A program made the position numbers and the translations under genes. The notes below the pieces were generated by a model. It was not told the DNA's origin. It did not search any database and was given only the letters and a program-made list of their open reading frames with translations. Shown in pieces: positions 26,840 to 35,854 of a stretch of 64,000 nucleotides of DNA. The stretch lies in contig NZ_CP090446.1 of assembly GCF_021442025.1 (NCBI RefSeq), positions 124,001 to 188,000 of the forward strand, given 5' to 3'. Every line of letters begins with the position of its first letter. Position 1 is the stretch's first letter. This DNA is from Sphingobacterium sp. SRCM116780. GTDB lineage: Bacteria > Bacteroidota > Bacteroidia > Sphingobacteriales > Sphingobacteriaceae.

Positions 26840-27181
26840 ATGAAAAAAGAAGCACAACGTTTAAAAGAGTTTCGAACATTGTTAGGACTTACACAAACTG
26901 AGTTTTCGGAAGGTGTGGAGGTATCTCAAGCCTATCTATCCAAATACGAAAATGGACAATATGAAATTCCGATCGACTTTGTAAAAGCTTTATACCGAAA
27001 ATATAAACTGAACTATGAATGGTTTTTTCATGGTTATGGCAAACCAATCTTGGGACAGATTCAGCGGGCTACCATCACCACTGATGTGAAAGAACTCCTG
27101 CTGGAAAACAAGATCCTGAAATCAAAAATCGAGTCCATAGAGAAAAAAATAACATATTTAATGGAACAGCTGGATAAATAA
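26840..27181 (+). CDS. XRE-family regulator with C-terminal coiled coil
   Basis: 113 residues. An XRE helix-turn-helix covers about 8-62 (LKEFRTLLGLTQTEFSEGV...). A second part, about 78-113, forms a short coiled coil ending in KITYLMEQLDK, probably for oligomerisation. It has no peptidase domain. It lies after the S24 repressor and before the toxin cassettes. Together they look like a two-regulator switch; this one is a candidate to bind the CGGTA-N9-TACCG boxes, though nothing in the sequence proves it. Confidence 0.82.
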   Translation: MKKEAQRLKEFRTLLGLTQTEFSEGVEVSQAYLSKYENGQYEIPIDFVKALYRKYKLNYEWFFHGYGKPILGQIQRATITTDVKELLLENKILKSKIESIEKKITYLMEQLDK

Positions 27182-27202
27182 CAGCTGTTCCATTTTTTTT
27201 TT
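27163..27202 (+). terminator. terminator overlapping the 3' end of the XRE gene
   Basis: GGAACAGCTG (27163-27172) pairs with CAGCTGTTCC (27182-27191) and is followed by ten T. The stop codon of the XRE gene lies at the end of the 9-base loop, so the left arm is coding sequence. Confidence 0.92.
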
Positions 27203-27360
27203 GTTTATTCAAGCAATTACCTCATCTGCTTAGCTAGATATTGATGATAGTAAATTGGAAAATCAACAATAAGTCGGTAATTCTCGTGCTGTTACCTACC
27301 TTTAAATACTTAAATATAGAACTTTTAATCTTCCTGAATTTTTTGAGAGAACGATACTTG

Positions 27361-27600
27361 GATGTTTTCACTAGAAAACATCCGCTAGTGATCCAGTCGT
27401 TAAGCAGGGACTAAGCAGGGTATAAGCGTCCTAAAAGCGTTATTCAAGAGAGCACAATATTTGGAACAGGTAAGAGCGTGGTAAGAGCGTTGATAGTGCG
27501 TTTTAGATGTGCTTTTAATACTGTATGTACGCTTTATCCCTGATTAGTCTCTACTTAGCCCCTACTTGATCCCTACTTATGAACAAGAGGACATACAATC
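27361..27600. repeat. hairpin plus long degenerate palindrome
   Basis: A perfect hairpin (GATGTTTTC at 27361-27369, GAAAACATC at 27374-27382) is followed by a long imperfect inverted repeat. The left arm, from about 27400, contains TAAGCAGGGACTAAGCAGGG, and the right arm (about 27530-27580) contains its near complement (ATCCCTGATTAGTCTCTACTTA). Repeated GTAAGAGCGT units lie between. No open frame is present. It resembles in style the palindrome at 6328-6478. Confidence 0.65.
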
Positions 27601-27652
27601 CTATAATAACGATACACTATTTTAGCTTCAAATTACCATTCCTAATTTAATA

Positions 27653-27699
27653 GATACAGCCGAATTGTTTATAAGAGACTGTTCGGTTGTATCTTTTTT
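27653..27699 (+). terminator. hairpin terminator before the toxin-1 leader
   Basis: GATACAGCCGAA (27653-27664) pairs with TTCGGTTGTATC (27682-27693), followed by six T. A similar GCCGA-based terminator (33801-33842) stands before the second copy of the repeated leader region. Confidence 0.75.
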
Positions 27700-27700
27700 C

Positions 27701-28245
27701 AGCTATCCATTGGATAGTTGTTTTGTCTTTGGGTACTCCATTTTAAGCCAACGCATATAATCCTATTTCTTCTAATAAAAGCAACATAACCTAAAATAAT
27801 CTTATCAGACTACTTAAGTCAAAAAAAGTAAACCTTTTCAATTATATTTCTTATTTCTCAAAGGTTGACCAAGTGTAGTGATCCAGTAGTTTGCTATTGG
27901 ATGGTGTAAAACCATATGCTCTTCTCCAAAAACAACAGTTATTTTCCCGAGTTTTCGGTAGTTTTCAAATACCGAGAGAAAACAGCAGTTTTATTGATAA
28001 TTCAGCCTCACTCCCCCCTTACTTTTGCTATACCCCGTTTCAAAGCGCTTGTCTTCAAGGCTTGTTACGACTGTTTTATGAGCGCACAACTAGCAGGTAA
28101 TAAAGATAATATGAAATGGGATAACGAGTTCGAACACCGTGGAAATGATCATGGAACCATCGATTTGAAGTACTGCTGTACAGCGCTCTTTATGCTGCAG
28201 TAGCAACTTAAGTGGAGTGGGTATCCATGGCTAACAAAAGGTTTA
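27701..28245. repeat. direct repeat, left copy, in front of toxin cassette 1
   Basis: About 545 bases that match 33879-34423 at a constant offset of 6178-6180. The match covers the AGCTATCCA start, the CCAACGCATATAA and AAGCAACATAACCTAAAATAATCTTA blocks (landmarks), the regulon box, the promoter, most of the leader and the final GTATCCATGG motif. A short stretch near 28170-28220 has diverged. The two copies exactly bracket the toxin-1 cassette. Confidence 0.88.
27956..28027 (+). promoter_or_regulatory. regulon box and promoter of toxin cassette 1 (copy B)
   Basis: CGGTAGTTTTCAAATACCG at 27956-27974 is the regulon palindrome, flanked by GTTTT and GAGAGAAAAC. TACTTTTG at 28020-28027 lies 64 bases from the start of the box. 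A TTG at 27994-27996 is a weak -33 candidate. Shared in sequence and spacing with copies A, C and D. Confidence 0.78.
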
Positions 28246-28265
28246 ATAAATAAAAAACGAAAACT
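28033..28265 (+). promoter_or_regulatory. conserved long leader of toxin cassette 1
   Basis: About 230 bases of untranslated leader. A GTTCGAAC block at 28128, 108 bases below the promoter element, recurs at the same place in two other leaders. A short open frame (28078-28203) is not preserved in the related leader at 34.2 kb, so RNA structure or a binding site is more likely than a leader peptide. GCGCTT and GAGCGC upstream of the block could pair. Confidence 0.5.
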
Positions 28266-30359
28266 ATGTTTATACCGGAATCACATTTTTTTACAGATAC
28301 CAATGGGATCAGCCAAACGGCGGAGCAATCCTTTGGCCCAAAGGATGTAAATACCTTCGATGTTACTGCACGGTTTAGCAGTACGGGAGGGATGGCTTAT
28401 GCGCTCTGTAAGAGCGTGGTCTTCATTCAACCACAGGAAGGTAATAGTCAATTGGTCAACTTGATCCTTCGTCCATACCAGCAGCCCATTACAGGGCTTA
28501 ATATTCGCTATATCGTCTATCGCGGATTGCGTAGGCAGGATTTTTTTACAGGCGAATTGGTGCTGCCTCCTACAGCCGCACAAACAGATTTTATTCGTAA
28601 AGTCAATAAATCTTTTGATGATTTTTACGAACAGACCAAAAGTGAGAAGCCAACATTTGAAACCAAATACATTGGCTTCGATCCAGCGAATCAACAAGAC
28701 AGCGAAACCCTGGATAGTTATTTCTTCAAAGAAAGTGAAGTAACGGTTACAGGAGATACAACCGTTGAATCAGCAACAGATGCCTTTGAATTACCAATGG
28801 TGCAGGCAGGTGATAGTCTTGGTTTTTTTCAAACGGGCGAATGCGGTATTGATATCGTATTAGGGTATGGCGATTATAAGCTGGAAAATGCTGTCGACGA
28901 ATTTGTCTTTGATCTTGCCTATGCTAGGAAAAGTCATGTCAAGATCGATGTAGCCAATGTAACAACCGCAGCACAAAAGAAACGCGTGAAAGAGCAGGCA
29001 ACTCAATTTATTGATGTAGCAGCTTTTTATGGATTTCATGTCGAGAACGGTAGTGTTACGGTCAACGATAATGGTTCTCCGGTAAAAACCAAAGGACTGG
29101 ATATTTATAACAATATCGTATCCAAATTCTATTCGAAGAATACATTGTACCTCTATATTCAAGGCGATCGTGGACGATCGTACAATTTTTACGGCAATTA
29201 CAGCTTGGCATCTGATTCCAATTTTAACATCAAAGTTGATGGTACAGGAACCAACTTTGGAAAGAATGAGTGGCCGGTGCACGTCGTGGAATCAACGCAG
29301 CAACATGAAGAGGTCAATAACTTGACCATTATTCAATTGCTGACAGATAGTAATCCCGAAGCGATGCTTTACGTACAAGTTGGTGATTTGACCAATGCTG
29401 TGAAAAATAATTTTATGAATGCGACAGCATTAAAAGCACCTGAAGATCCGAATAGCCAAACATCGATAGCGTATACACCCGATTTGCTATTAAGCAACCC
29501 TTCAGTGGGCACCACGGATAAGAAAATCGTAGCAACGTTTAATGTGTTGATTTATCAGGGAGTGGGACGGAAGTATAAAATAAATAACACGGATCAGGAA
29601 GAGTATGATAAAAATCAATATGATGATCTGTTTGATTTAATTGCTGAAGTTTCATTGTTAAAATCAAGTTCAAATGCTGAACAATCTGTGATTTCTTCAC
29701 AAATATTAAAATCAGTACAATTCAATAAAGATTCCAAAGGCTTAGCAATTGTGCAGACAAATAAAGTGCAGGGTTATATTGAGCAGGGAGAAGAGCGATT
29801 TAATCGAGTAATTTATGCTACCGACGTAATTGACCACATGAACAATGCAACTGATTATATAGAGGCAACTTCTCCACAGGTAAGTACTGGATCCAGTACT
29901 GTTGGAAGTGTGACTTCTTCTAGTCAACGGAATCTATTATCAAAATTCCCTTTTTATCTGCAAGAATTTTCGGATGGACTGGAAACGATAAAAGGCATGT
30001 TGTTATTGGACTCTGGAGTTTTTAAAGGCTCTCAGTTGATCATTGGTATAACTGATGAAGAAAACAATCAAATAAAAAGTATCATTTCTGATCAGAATCT
30101 AATCAAGAAGAGGTTATTTCTGCTGGCGTATTATAATGGTCCCAACCAATTGGTTTCATCCGAAAATGTGGATTACCAAAAGTTCAAACTTGGAATAGTT
30201 GCAGAAGATAATTTAAACAATATAAATATTTACTTACCTGACCAAGAAGTTGTTCTTTATTCCTTGGATAACAGTTATTATTTCTCCAAAGACTTTAGTA
30301 GTGTTTTGGAACAGGAAAAACAACAAGTAGGTAATGGAACATTTGACTTAACACTTTAA
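28266..30359 (+). CDS. conserved ~700-residue protein of toxin cassette 1
   Basis: 697 residues, not a family I recognise. No signal peptide or membrane helix is visible. It is a clear paralogue of the 702-residue protein at 50981-53089. Shared stretches include MAYAxCKxVVFIxPQ (about 43-58), the YxVYRGL segment, FxDxAAFYGxH and YLYIQxDRGRSYNFY. It always stands first in the cassette, 3 bases before the toxin carrier gene. That arrangement suggests an adaptor, chaperone or structural base for the toxin. DNA near its 3' end becomes more AT-rich than at its 5' end, hinting at a mosaic origin. Confidence 0.75.
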   Translation: MFIPESHFFTDTNGISQTAEQSFGPKDVNTFDVTARFSSTGGMAYALCKSVVFIQPQEGNSQLVNLILRPYQQPITGLNIRYIVYRGLRRQDFFTGELVLPPTAAQTDFIRKVNKSFDDFYEQTKSEKPTFETKYIGFDPANQQDSETLDSYFFKESEVTVTGDTTVESATDAFELPMVQAGDSLGFFQTGECGIDIVLGYGDYKLENAVDEFVFDLAYARKSHVKIDVANVTTAAQKKRVKEQATQFIDVAAFYGFHVENGSVTVNDNGSPVKTKGLDIYNNIVSKFYSKNTLYLYIQGDRGRSYNFYGNYSLASDSNFNIKVDGTGTNFGKNEWPVHVVESTQQHEEVNNLTIIQLLTDSNPEAMLYVQVGDLTNAVKNNFMNATALKAPEDPNSQTSIAYTPDLLLSNPSVGTTDKKIVATFNVLIYQGVGRKYKINNTDQEEYDKNQYDDLFDLIAEVSLLKSSSNAEQSVISSQILKSVQFNKDSKGLAIVQTNKVQGYIEQGEERFNRVIYATDVIDHMNNATDYIEATSPQVSTGSSTVGSVTSSSQRNLLSKFPFYLQEFSDGLETIKGMLLLDSGVFKGSQLIIGITDEENNQIKSIISDQNLIKKRLFLLAYYNGPNQLVSSENVDYQKFKLGIVAEDNLNNINIYLPDQEVVLYSLDNSYYFSKDFSSVLEQEKQQVGNGTFDLTL

Positions 30360-30362
30360 TTT

Positions 30363-33341
30363 ATGGCAGATTTAATTGTATTATTGACACAACCCCTGTT
30401 AACGGGGATAAATACACCTGTAAAACAATCCATTATTGTACCATTATCATCGATTAGTGATAAAACTATATTTGATCCTTTGGATCAAGACCTCATGTTT
30501 TTTAATAGCGGACGAATAAAACGATTTGTGTTAAATGGGGTACCATTGATGAGTATTTTTGATTCAGATACAGGAAAATTTAAAGGTTATTTTTCTGAGA
30601 CTAAGTTTTGGGAAAATAATAATATAAATGACTTGAAGACCAATTTAACGACAGCTTCTATTGGAAAATTGGGAGAAGCCTTCAATTTTTATACATACGG
30701 TAATTTAGATAAGATTAAACCCGATGATAATGTTATTTTGGCGACGGCTTCAATAGGTAGTCGACTTAAAGAAAACAATACGCAAGAGCATAATTTTGAT
30801 ATTTATTATAGTTATAAACGGATACCTTATGCGGTGTTAAATCCAATTCTCGATGAAGTCACAGATTTGGATTATTCAAAAATTTTGAGTTATGAATCGA
30901 CAGAGATAAAAATACCTATTTCTGATACGGTAAGTAACTATGGCAATTACGTTTTGCGAAAGGGATTATTACGATCAAATGGCACTGTTGATGAATTTAA
31001 TGAAGATGAGAATAACGTATTTCTAGATATTATGCGGGTTTTTGAAATCATTGAGACTGAACAATCTTTCAAAGATATATTAATTAATGAAAATCTATAT
31101 GCACCGTTTGAAGCACATCTGGCTCTGTTTAATAGATATTCAAAAGATTATGGTCAAATTGATGAAGCATATCACAGATTGTATACGGACGAATATTTTT
31201 CGATTTTTCGTTTGAAACTTATTCAGTTTAGATACTGGATATTACAGTATAAAGAAACAAATTACACCACAATACATCCAACAGATTTGAAAGTGCAAAT
31301 ATTGGATTTGTTTCCCTCAGATGAGCTCGCTTTTTTGCCTTATCAGTTTAAGATTGATCTTTTAGAGAGTTTATTTATAGAAAAAGGAGGTAACATTAGT
31401 TACATTTCAAATCTTACAGTGCCACAGCAGGAAACTGTAATTAAATTGGTGCAGGCCATATACATAGAGAGAAATGGGCAGATTAATTATACGGAAATAA
31501 ATGACTTCTTCAGTTTTTTGCGAAAGGATATTCTGATAAATGAAGGGTTGCTCGCAGAAAAAAGACAGACGTATTATGAGATTCTATATAATGAAATAGA
31601 TGATCCACGATTATTTGGAGATGATGGTAAAGGACGTAAAGGGCAATTTGTACATGCTGTTTATAATTTATGGACTTTAAGTAAGTATAATCCTGGTCAC
31701 GTCGATTCCATTATAGCCAATAATGCTTTAAGTAATTTTTCATATACAAAATATCCTTATTACGAAAAAGATCAGTATCCAGAGGGGATTCAAATAACAG
31801 CAGCACCTGCTGTTCTGACTTATAGATCAGATAAAATTCTACTATGGTATGTGGATAATTTCAAATTTAGGTTTGTAAATAAACAGATTGTCGTGGTAGA
31901 GCAACGCAATGAAACGCTTGGAAATACAGAACTAGGAATCAATTTAACAGATTATACTATTGGGTTTTATGACCCATTTCAACCTGTGGCAATTGCAGCA
32001 ACAAATGCAGATGATACTATTATAATGTTGCCAGTAAAGACATTGACACCTTCAAATGGTCAAGATGTGAATGTTACAGAAAATAGTATGCCGATTTTTT
32101 ATTTACATTACGTAGATGATTTGGGTGACTATAGTGATTTTAAGCAGTCAGTAAGAACTGTAATAGATATTTTAACTTTATATTATGGAGCCGTGTCAGC
32201 GTTTAAATATGCAAGAGCATTTTCTTTATTAAGAAATACTGCTTCTGGACTTTTTGAAATAGTTGATATACATTTACTTTATAAGATTATAGGAGGTTTA
32301 GTGACTTCAACTGCAGAAACATTAGCATCTGCTGCAAATATAATTTACCAGTTAGTGACAAGTGACTGCGAAGTTTATCTAAACTCTAGTCAACCACCTC
32401 CATCAACAAATGATTCCAATAGTGATGATTACAATTTTTGTAAATCTGCTAATGCCTGGTTGTTTGCATTGGAAATGGTTTCCATGTCTGTTAATGCGCT
32501 TACAAGATCAGCTCTAAAAACAGCCACTCGTAAAATGATGAATGCGATGAGTTCTGAGACAAATGTATTATTTACTGAAGCCCAAAGAAGTTGTCTTTGG
32601 GAATTGGCAGATATTAATTTGGACGTAAATAGATTTGTTAATAATATTCCATCAGAGTTTGAAAATGTGAAACAATATTTAAATGGAATTAAGAATAATT
32701 ATGCAAACAGGGTGTATGACTTTTCTACATATTTTAGAAATGATGTGAAAAATAGCAGAAAGGTTCTGGCTGAATATAATGATGATATCACTTTATTGGA
32801 AGAATGGATTATGACACCAGAATATGATAGATTCTATTTTAATCTTCTAAAATTTGATCAAGCACCATTATTTTTAAAAAACATTCGGTATATTAAACAA
32901 TCTGATGAGCTTGATTTGGAGATTTTTAAAGGAGTTATTGCACCAGATACTACAACAACTCCTTTTAGTTGGGATGCAAAAGGAGTACACCATTATGATG
33001 CATTGATGATAAATGGTAAAGGCGGGTTAGGGAGAATTGTTGAAAATACAAAATATCCAGTTGGTCCTGAGGGACTTGGTTATTACAAAGCAAAAGTGCA
33101 GCTATATCATTTAGATTTTCCAAATAATGGTCATTGGAAAGTTAAAAATAGTAGTAAAGGGATGAGTACTTTTTTCCCTGATTCTTGGGATAAGAAAAAA
33201 CTACAAAATGAATTAGCTTATGCCTATACATATAGAAAATACGTTGAACATAATCAATACACAGGAATAATGACAGATGGAGTAAAGGTAAGATTTCATA
33301 TAGATAATGGGATTATCAAAACTGCATTTCCTAATTTATAA
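30363..33341 (+). CDS. polymorphic toxin carrier with C-terminal bacterial EndoU RNase domain
   Basis: 992 residues, without a signal peptide. Residues ~1-590 are a carrier region related to the toxin-2 protein: shared features include YNPxx near residue 445 and the FYLxYxDD motif near 580. A hydrophobic helical region at about 595-665 may cross a membrane. The C-terminal ~120 residues match the bacterial EndoU nuclease family: GVHHYDAL with the candidate catalytic histidine near 875, then SKGMSTFFPDSWDKKKL (about 932-948), TDGVKVRFHID and the ending IIKTAFP. EndoU toxins cut RNA in target cells. The next gene probably encodes the immunity protein. The tip is recognised by motif memory, not by a search. 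Confidence 0.82.
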   Translation: MADLIVLLTQPLLTGINTPVKQSIIVPLSSISDKTIFDPLDQDLMFFNSGRIKRFVLNGVPLMSIFDSDTGKFKGYFSETKFWENNNINDLKTNLTTASIGKLGEAFNFYTYGNLDKIKPDDNVILATASIGSRLKENNTQEHNFDIYYSYKRIPYAVLNPILDEVTDLDYSKILSYESTEIKIPISDTVSNYGNYVLRKGLLRSNGTVDEFNEDENNVFLDIMRVFEIIETEQSFKDILINENLYAPFEAHLALFNRYSKDYGQIDEAYHRLYTDEYFSIFRLKLIQFRYWILQYKETNYTTIHPTDLKVQILDLFPSDELAFLPYQFKIDLLESLFIEKGGNISYISNLTVPQQETVIKLVQAIYIERNGQINYTEINDFFSFLRKDILINEGLLAEKRQTYYEILYNEIDDPRLFGDDGKGRKGQFVHAVYNLWTLSKYNPGHVDSIIANNALSNFSYTKYPYYEKDQYPEGIQITAAPAVLTYRSDKILLWYVDNFKFRFVNKQIVVVEQRNETLGNTELGINLTDYTIGFYDPFQPVAIAATNADDTIIMLPVKTLTPSNGQDVNVTENSMPIFYLHYVDDLGDYSDFKQSVRTVIDILTLYYGAVSAFKYARAFSLLRNTASGLFEIVDIHLLYKIIGGLVTSTAETLASAANIIYQLVTSDCEVYLNSSQPPPSTNDSNSDDYNFCKSANAWLFALEMVSMSVNALTRSALKTATRKMMNAMSSETNVLFTEAQRSCLWELADINLDVNRFVNNIPSEFENVKQYLNGIKNNYANRVYDFSTYFRNDVKNSRKVLAEYNDDITLLEEWIMTPEYDRFYFNLLKFDQAPLFLKNIRYIKQSDELDLEIFKGVIAPDTTTTPFSWDAKGVHHYDALMINGKGGLGRIVENTKYPVGPEGLGYYKAKVQLYHLDFPNNGHWKVKNSSKGMSTFFPDSWDKKKLQNELAYAYTYRKYVEHNQYTGIMTDGVKVRFHIDNGIIKTAFPNL

Positions 33342-33359
33342 GACATAAAATTCTGATAT

Positions 33360-33731
33360 ATGAATATAATAAACAAATATGAGATATCTTTCTCTAATAA
33401 AATACTTGACTTCAAGACTGGCAATGAAATTGTCAAAATAGTTAATGTTAATAATCCCATATTAGGTGAATTCTTAATTGGTTGGTTTTCGGCAAAAGAA
33501 ATTGACGAATTATTATTACCAGATGTAGATGATGCATTAAGTAATCCTAATGCAGCGCTAGAAAATGGCAGTGAAACGGTATCTATTTATATATATTACC
33601 AGACTGTGAAGTTTCATAAAGATAATATACAAGGTTGGGCTTATGAACTACCAACTCAGGATTTTAAGGAAATAGTCCTACTATGGCGTGATTTTCTGTT
33701 AACACCGCCATTAAATGGAACTAGAGTATAG
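33360..33731 (+). CDS. putative immunity protein of the EndoU toxin
   Basis: 123 residues, acidic, no signal. It has no family I can name. It begins 18 bases after the toxin gene and is the last gene before a terminator, which is the standard place for an immunity gene in polymorphic toxin loci. It is as AT-rich as the toxin tip beside it, which fits joint transfer of the pair. Confidence 0.7.
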   Translation: MNIINKYEISFSNKILDFKTGNEIVKIVNVNNPILGEFLIGWFSAKEIDELLLPDVDDALSNPNAALENGSETVSIYIYYQTVKFHKDNIQGWAYELPTQDFKEIVLLWRDFLLTPPLNGTRV

Positions 33732-33800
33732 GTGCAATTCGATAATGTAAAAAGTATAGATTTTGCAGGAGATGGTATATTCTACACTATTCTTTTTAAT

Positions 33801-33842
33801 ATACAGCCGAGTTTCCCATTTTGGAGACTCGGCTGTATTTTT
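33801..33842 (+). terminator. rho-independent terminator after toxin cassette 1
   Basis: ATACAGCCGAGT (33801-33812) pairs perfectly with ACTCGGCTGTAT (33827-33838), followed by a T run. Confidence 0.9.
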
Positions 33843-33878
33843 AAGAACTCATTCTGTCCTTGTTTCTATAAGGTAGTC

Positions 33879-34423
33879 AGCTATCCAATGGATGGTTATT
33901 TTGTCTTGGGTACTTCCATTTTAAACCAACGCATATAACTCTATTTCTTCTAATGAAAGCAACATAACCTAAAATAATCTTAACAGACTACTTAAGTCAA
34001 AAAAAATAAACCTTTTCAATTATATTTCTTATTCCTCAAAAGATTGACCAAGTGTAGTGATCAAATAATCTACTATTATGATCAGAAAAAACTACAAGCT
34101 CATCTCGAAAAATAGCAGTTATTTTCCCGAGTTTTCGGTAGTTCTCAAATACCGAGAGAAAACAACAGTTTTATTGGTAATTCAGCCTCATTCCCCCCTT
34201 ACTTTTGTTATATCCTATTTCAAAGCGCTTGTCTTCAATGCTTGTTACGGCTCTTTTATGAGTGCACAATTAACAGATAATGAAGATAATATGAAATAGG
34301 GTAACGGGTTCGAACACCGTGAAAAATCATGGAAACATTGCGATTGAAGTCCTGTCATAGGGGGTTCTTTCTGCTTCCCGAGTTCTACAATGGGAAAGGT
34401 ATCCATGGATAACAAAAGGTTAA
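33879..34423. repeat. direct repeat, right copy, in front of the core operon
   Basis: Second copy of the ~545-base repeat at 27701-28245. It contains the regulon box, promoter and most of the leader. The pair of copies would allow loss or exchange of the toxin-1 cassette by homologous recombination. Confidence 0.88.
34136..34207 (+). promoter_or_regulatory. regulon box and promoter of the core operon (copy C)
   Basis: CGGTAGTTCTCAAATACCG at 34136-34154 and TACTTTTG at 34200-34207, 64 bases apart. Nearly identical to copy B, of which it is part of the direct repeat. It should drive the 16 kb operon that follows. Confidence 0.78.
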
Positions 34424-34437
34424 ACTAAAAGTGAAAA
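34213..34437 (+). promoter_or_regulatory. conserved long leader of the core operon
   Basis: About 225 bases. The GTTCGAAC block is at 34308, 108 bases below the promoter element. The short frame of the copy-B leader is cut by a stop after 14 codons here. The pairing GCGCTT with GAGTGC (wobble allowed) is kept relative to copy B. Confidence 0.5.
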
Positions 34438-34638
34438 ATGATGAACAAAGAATTCAATAATAACAATACACATGCGATTGCTGAGACAAGATTTGTTCGG
34501 CAGACTGTTCGATTGGAAGTCGAGTCATTGGAAGAGAACAAAGGACGATCTATATGTCCTTGTACGCATCAGCTCCATGGCGATACAATGACAAGCAACG
34601 GTCAGTCGATGCTAGATGCAACAGGATTTACCAACTAA
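34438..34638 (+). CDS. possible small protein at the head of the core operon
   Basis: 66 residues, no family recognised. It starts ATGATG after the leader and ends 13 bases before the next gene. It contains a CPC motif (SICPCTHQLHGD) and no membrane helix. The distance from the promoter to its start (238 bases) matches that of the first genes of both toxin cassettes (246 and 233), which supports translation. It could still be a chance open frame. Confidence 0.45.
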   Translation: MMNKEFNNNNTHAIAETRFVRQTVRLEVESLEENKGRSICPCTHQLHGDTMTSNGQSMLDATGFTN

Positions 34639-34651
34639 AATTTAAATTATT

Positions 34652-35806
34652 ATGTCACAAACTATATGTACACAATCGGCCAAGTTTGCAATCGGAGGAG
34701 AAGCAGTATTCCCCGGAACCAAGTTTCAGGTCGATATCACGTTTACAGATCCCAGCTTAACGGCGAGCAATGTGCTTGCATCCGAGTGGTTTCTCGACGG
34801 GGTTTTGGTGGATGGTATCAATGGTCTGCAGCTCAAAGGTCAAGGCTATTGCGGTGACCATATCGTAGCTGCACGCATCTTAACAAATGAAGGGTGGTCG
34901 GGATTAAAAACGTTTGCTTTTGCGAATTGTAAGTCCATGCTTAATCCTTATTTGGTGGGGCCGACTAGCCTTAAGGAAGGTAGTTCCGCGGAATTTAAGG
35001 TGATTAGACCTTTTACCGATGACACCACATTTGATGTGTCCTCATCCTATACCTTCTCTGCAACTGAAGGTTATTTTGAACGGAATATTTTCCATTCGGA
35101 GTATAGCGATAGCTTGGTGGGAACCAAAACAATTGATATTCAGGCGCAATTTGATGGAACGACATTGATCCAACAGATCGATATTATCAACATTGACCAA
35201 CCTGTTGTTCCAATTGCAGATTTCGACTATATGATCATTCGCTACAATTGGCAGGATGGTGCTTCCGGAGGACTAGATGTTGCGGTAGGTCTTGAAAATA
35301 CCGATTCTGGATTTAATAACCAATATGTGGGTTATGGTAATCCAAGCGCAATTATCCCCGATAATGGTACGGAAAGCAATGCCTATCTCTGGTGGGCGAA
35401 TGACAATGTCAAAAGCACTGGCGAAGAATCTGTTTTGATCAATGTGAAAAAATTTACCGAAGATTTTGCAGCGAACACTATCATGGGTGACTTTACCTAT
35501 ACAGACTTTTCACCGACTGATTTCTCCGTAGACGATATAAAGAATGTGGGTGAAGTCGGTTTGTATGCCATCTGGAGAGGTGCTCCATCGCAATATGGTT
35601 TATTTCAAGTGGAGATCAAAGCCTACAAAGGTGGAACCATGCAGCTACAGGGAACGGAGTTCATCAATCAAGGGGGTACCGAGCTCTATAAGAAAACCTA
35701 TACGTTATCGACTAAAAAAGAGAACAGTAACCTACTTACAGACTACTACCGTTTCGGTAAGCTCCGTTTCAACAAGAAGACCAGAAAATCGACCATCTCT
35801 TTGTAA
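34652..35806 (+). CDS. Ig-like/PKD-like beta-rich protein of the core operon
   Basis: 384 residues, without a signal peptide. The N-terminal ~90 residues have the look of an Ig/PKD-type beta sandwich (FPGTKFQVDITF ... ASEWFLDGVLVDG), and a second such domain may cover about 95-185. The rest contains strand-like stretches. It may be a structural or cell-binding subunit. It lies in one operon with the giant proteins (48 bases to the next gene). No named family is claimed. Confidence 0.7.
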   Translation: MSQTICTQSAKFAIGGEAVFPGTKFQVDITFTDPSLTASNVLASEWFLDGVLVDGINGLQLKGQGYCGDHIVAARILTNEGWSGLKTFAFANCKSMLNPYLVGPTSLKEGSSAEFKVIRPFTDDTTFDVSSSYTFSATEGYFERNIFHSEYSDSLVGTKTIDIQAQFDGTTLIQQIDIINIDQPVVPIADFDYMIIRYNWQDGASGGLDVAVGLENTDSGFNNQYVGYGNPSAIIPDNGTESNAYLWWANDNVKSTGEESVLINVKKFTEDFAANTIMGDFTYTDFSPTDFSVDDIKNVGEVGLYAIWRGAPSQYGLFQVEIKAYKGGTMQLQGTEFINQGGTELYKKTYTLSTKKENSNLLTDYYRFGKLRFNKKTRKSTISL

Positions 35807-35854
35807 GATGGATCAAGTAATTAATTAAATCATGAAACAAATAGCCAAAACTAT

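Noticed and set aside
28120..28145. tRNA gene suggested by a GTTCGAAC block (also at 34308 and 50854)
   Set aside because: No acceptor stem, anticodon arm or D-arm surrounds the block; only a T-loop-like motif is present. It is kept as a leader element.
28078..28203. Short leader peptide gene in the toxin-1 leader
   Set aside because: The homologous leader at 34.2 kb has a stop after 14 codons and the third leader has no counterpart.
33732..33938. Open frame after the EndoU immunity gene
   Set aside because: It starts with GTG at the stop of the previous gene and spans the terminator hairpin.
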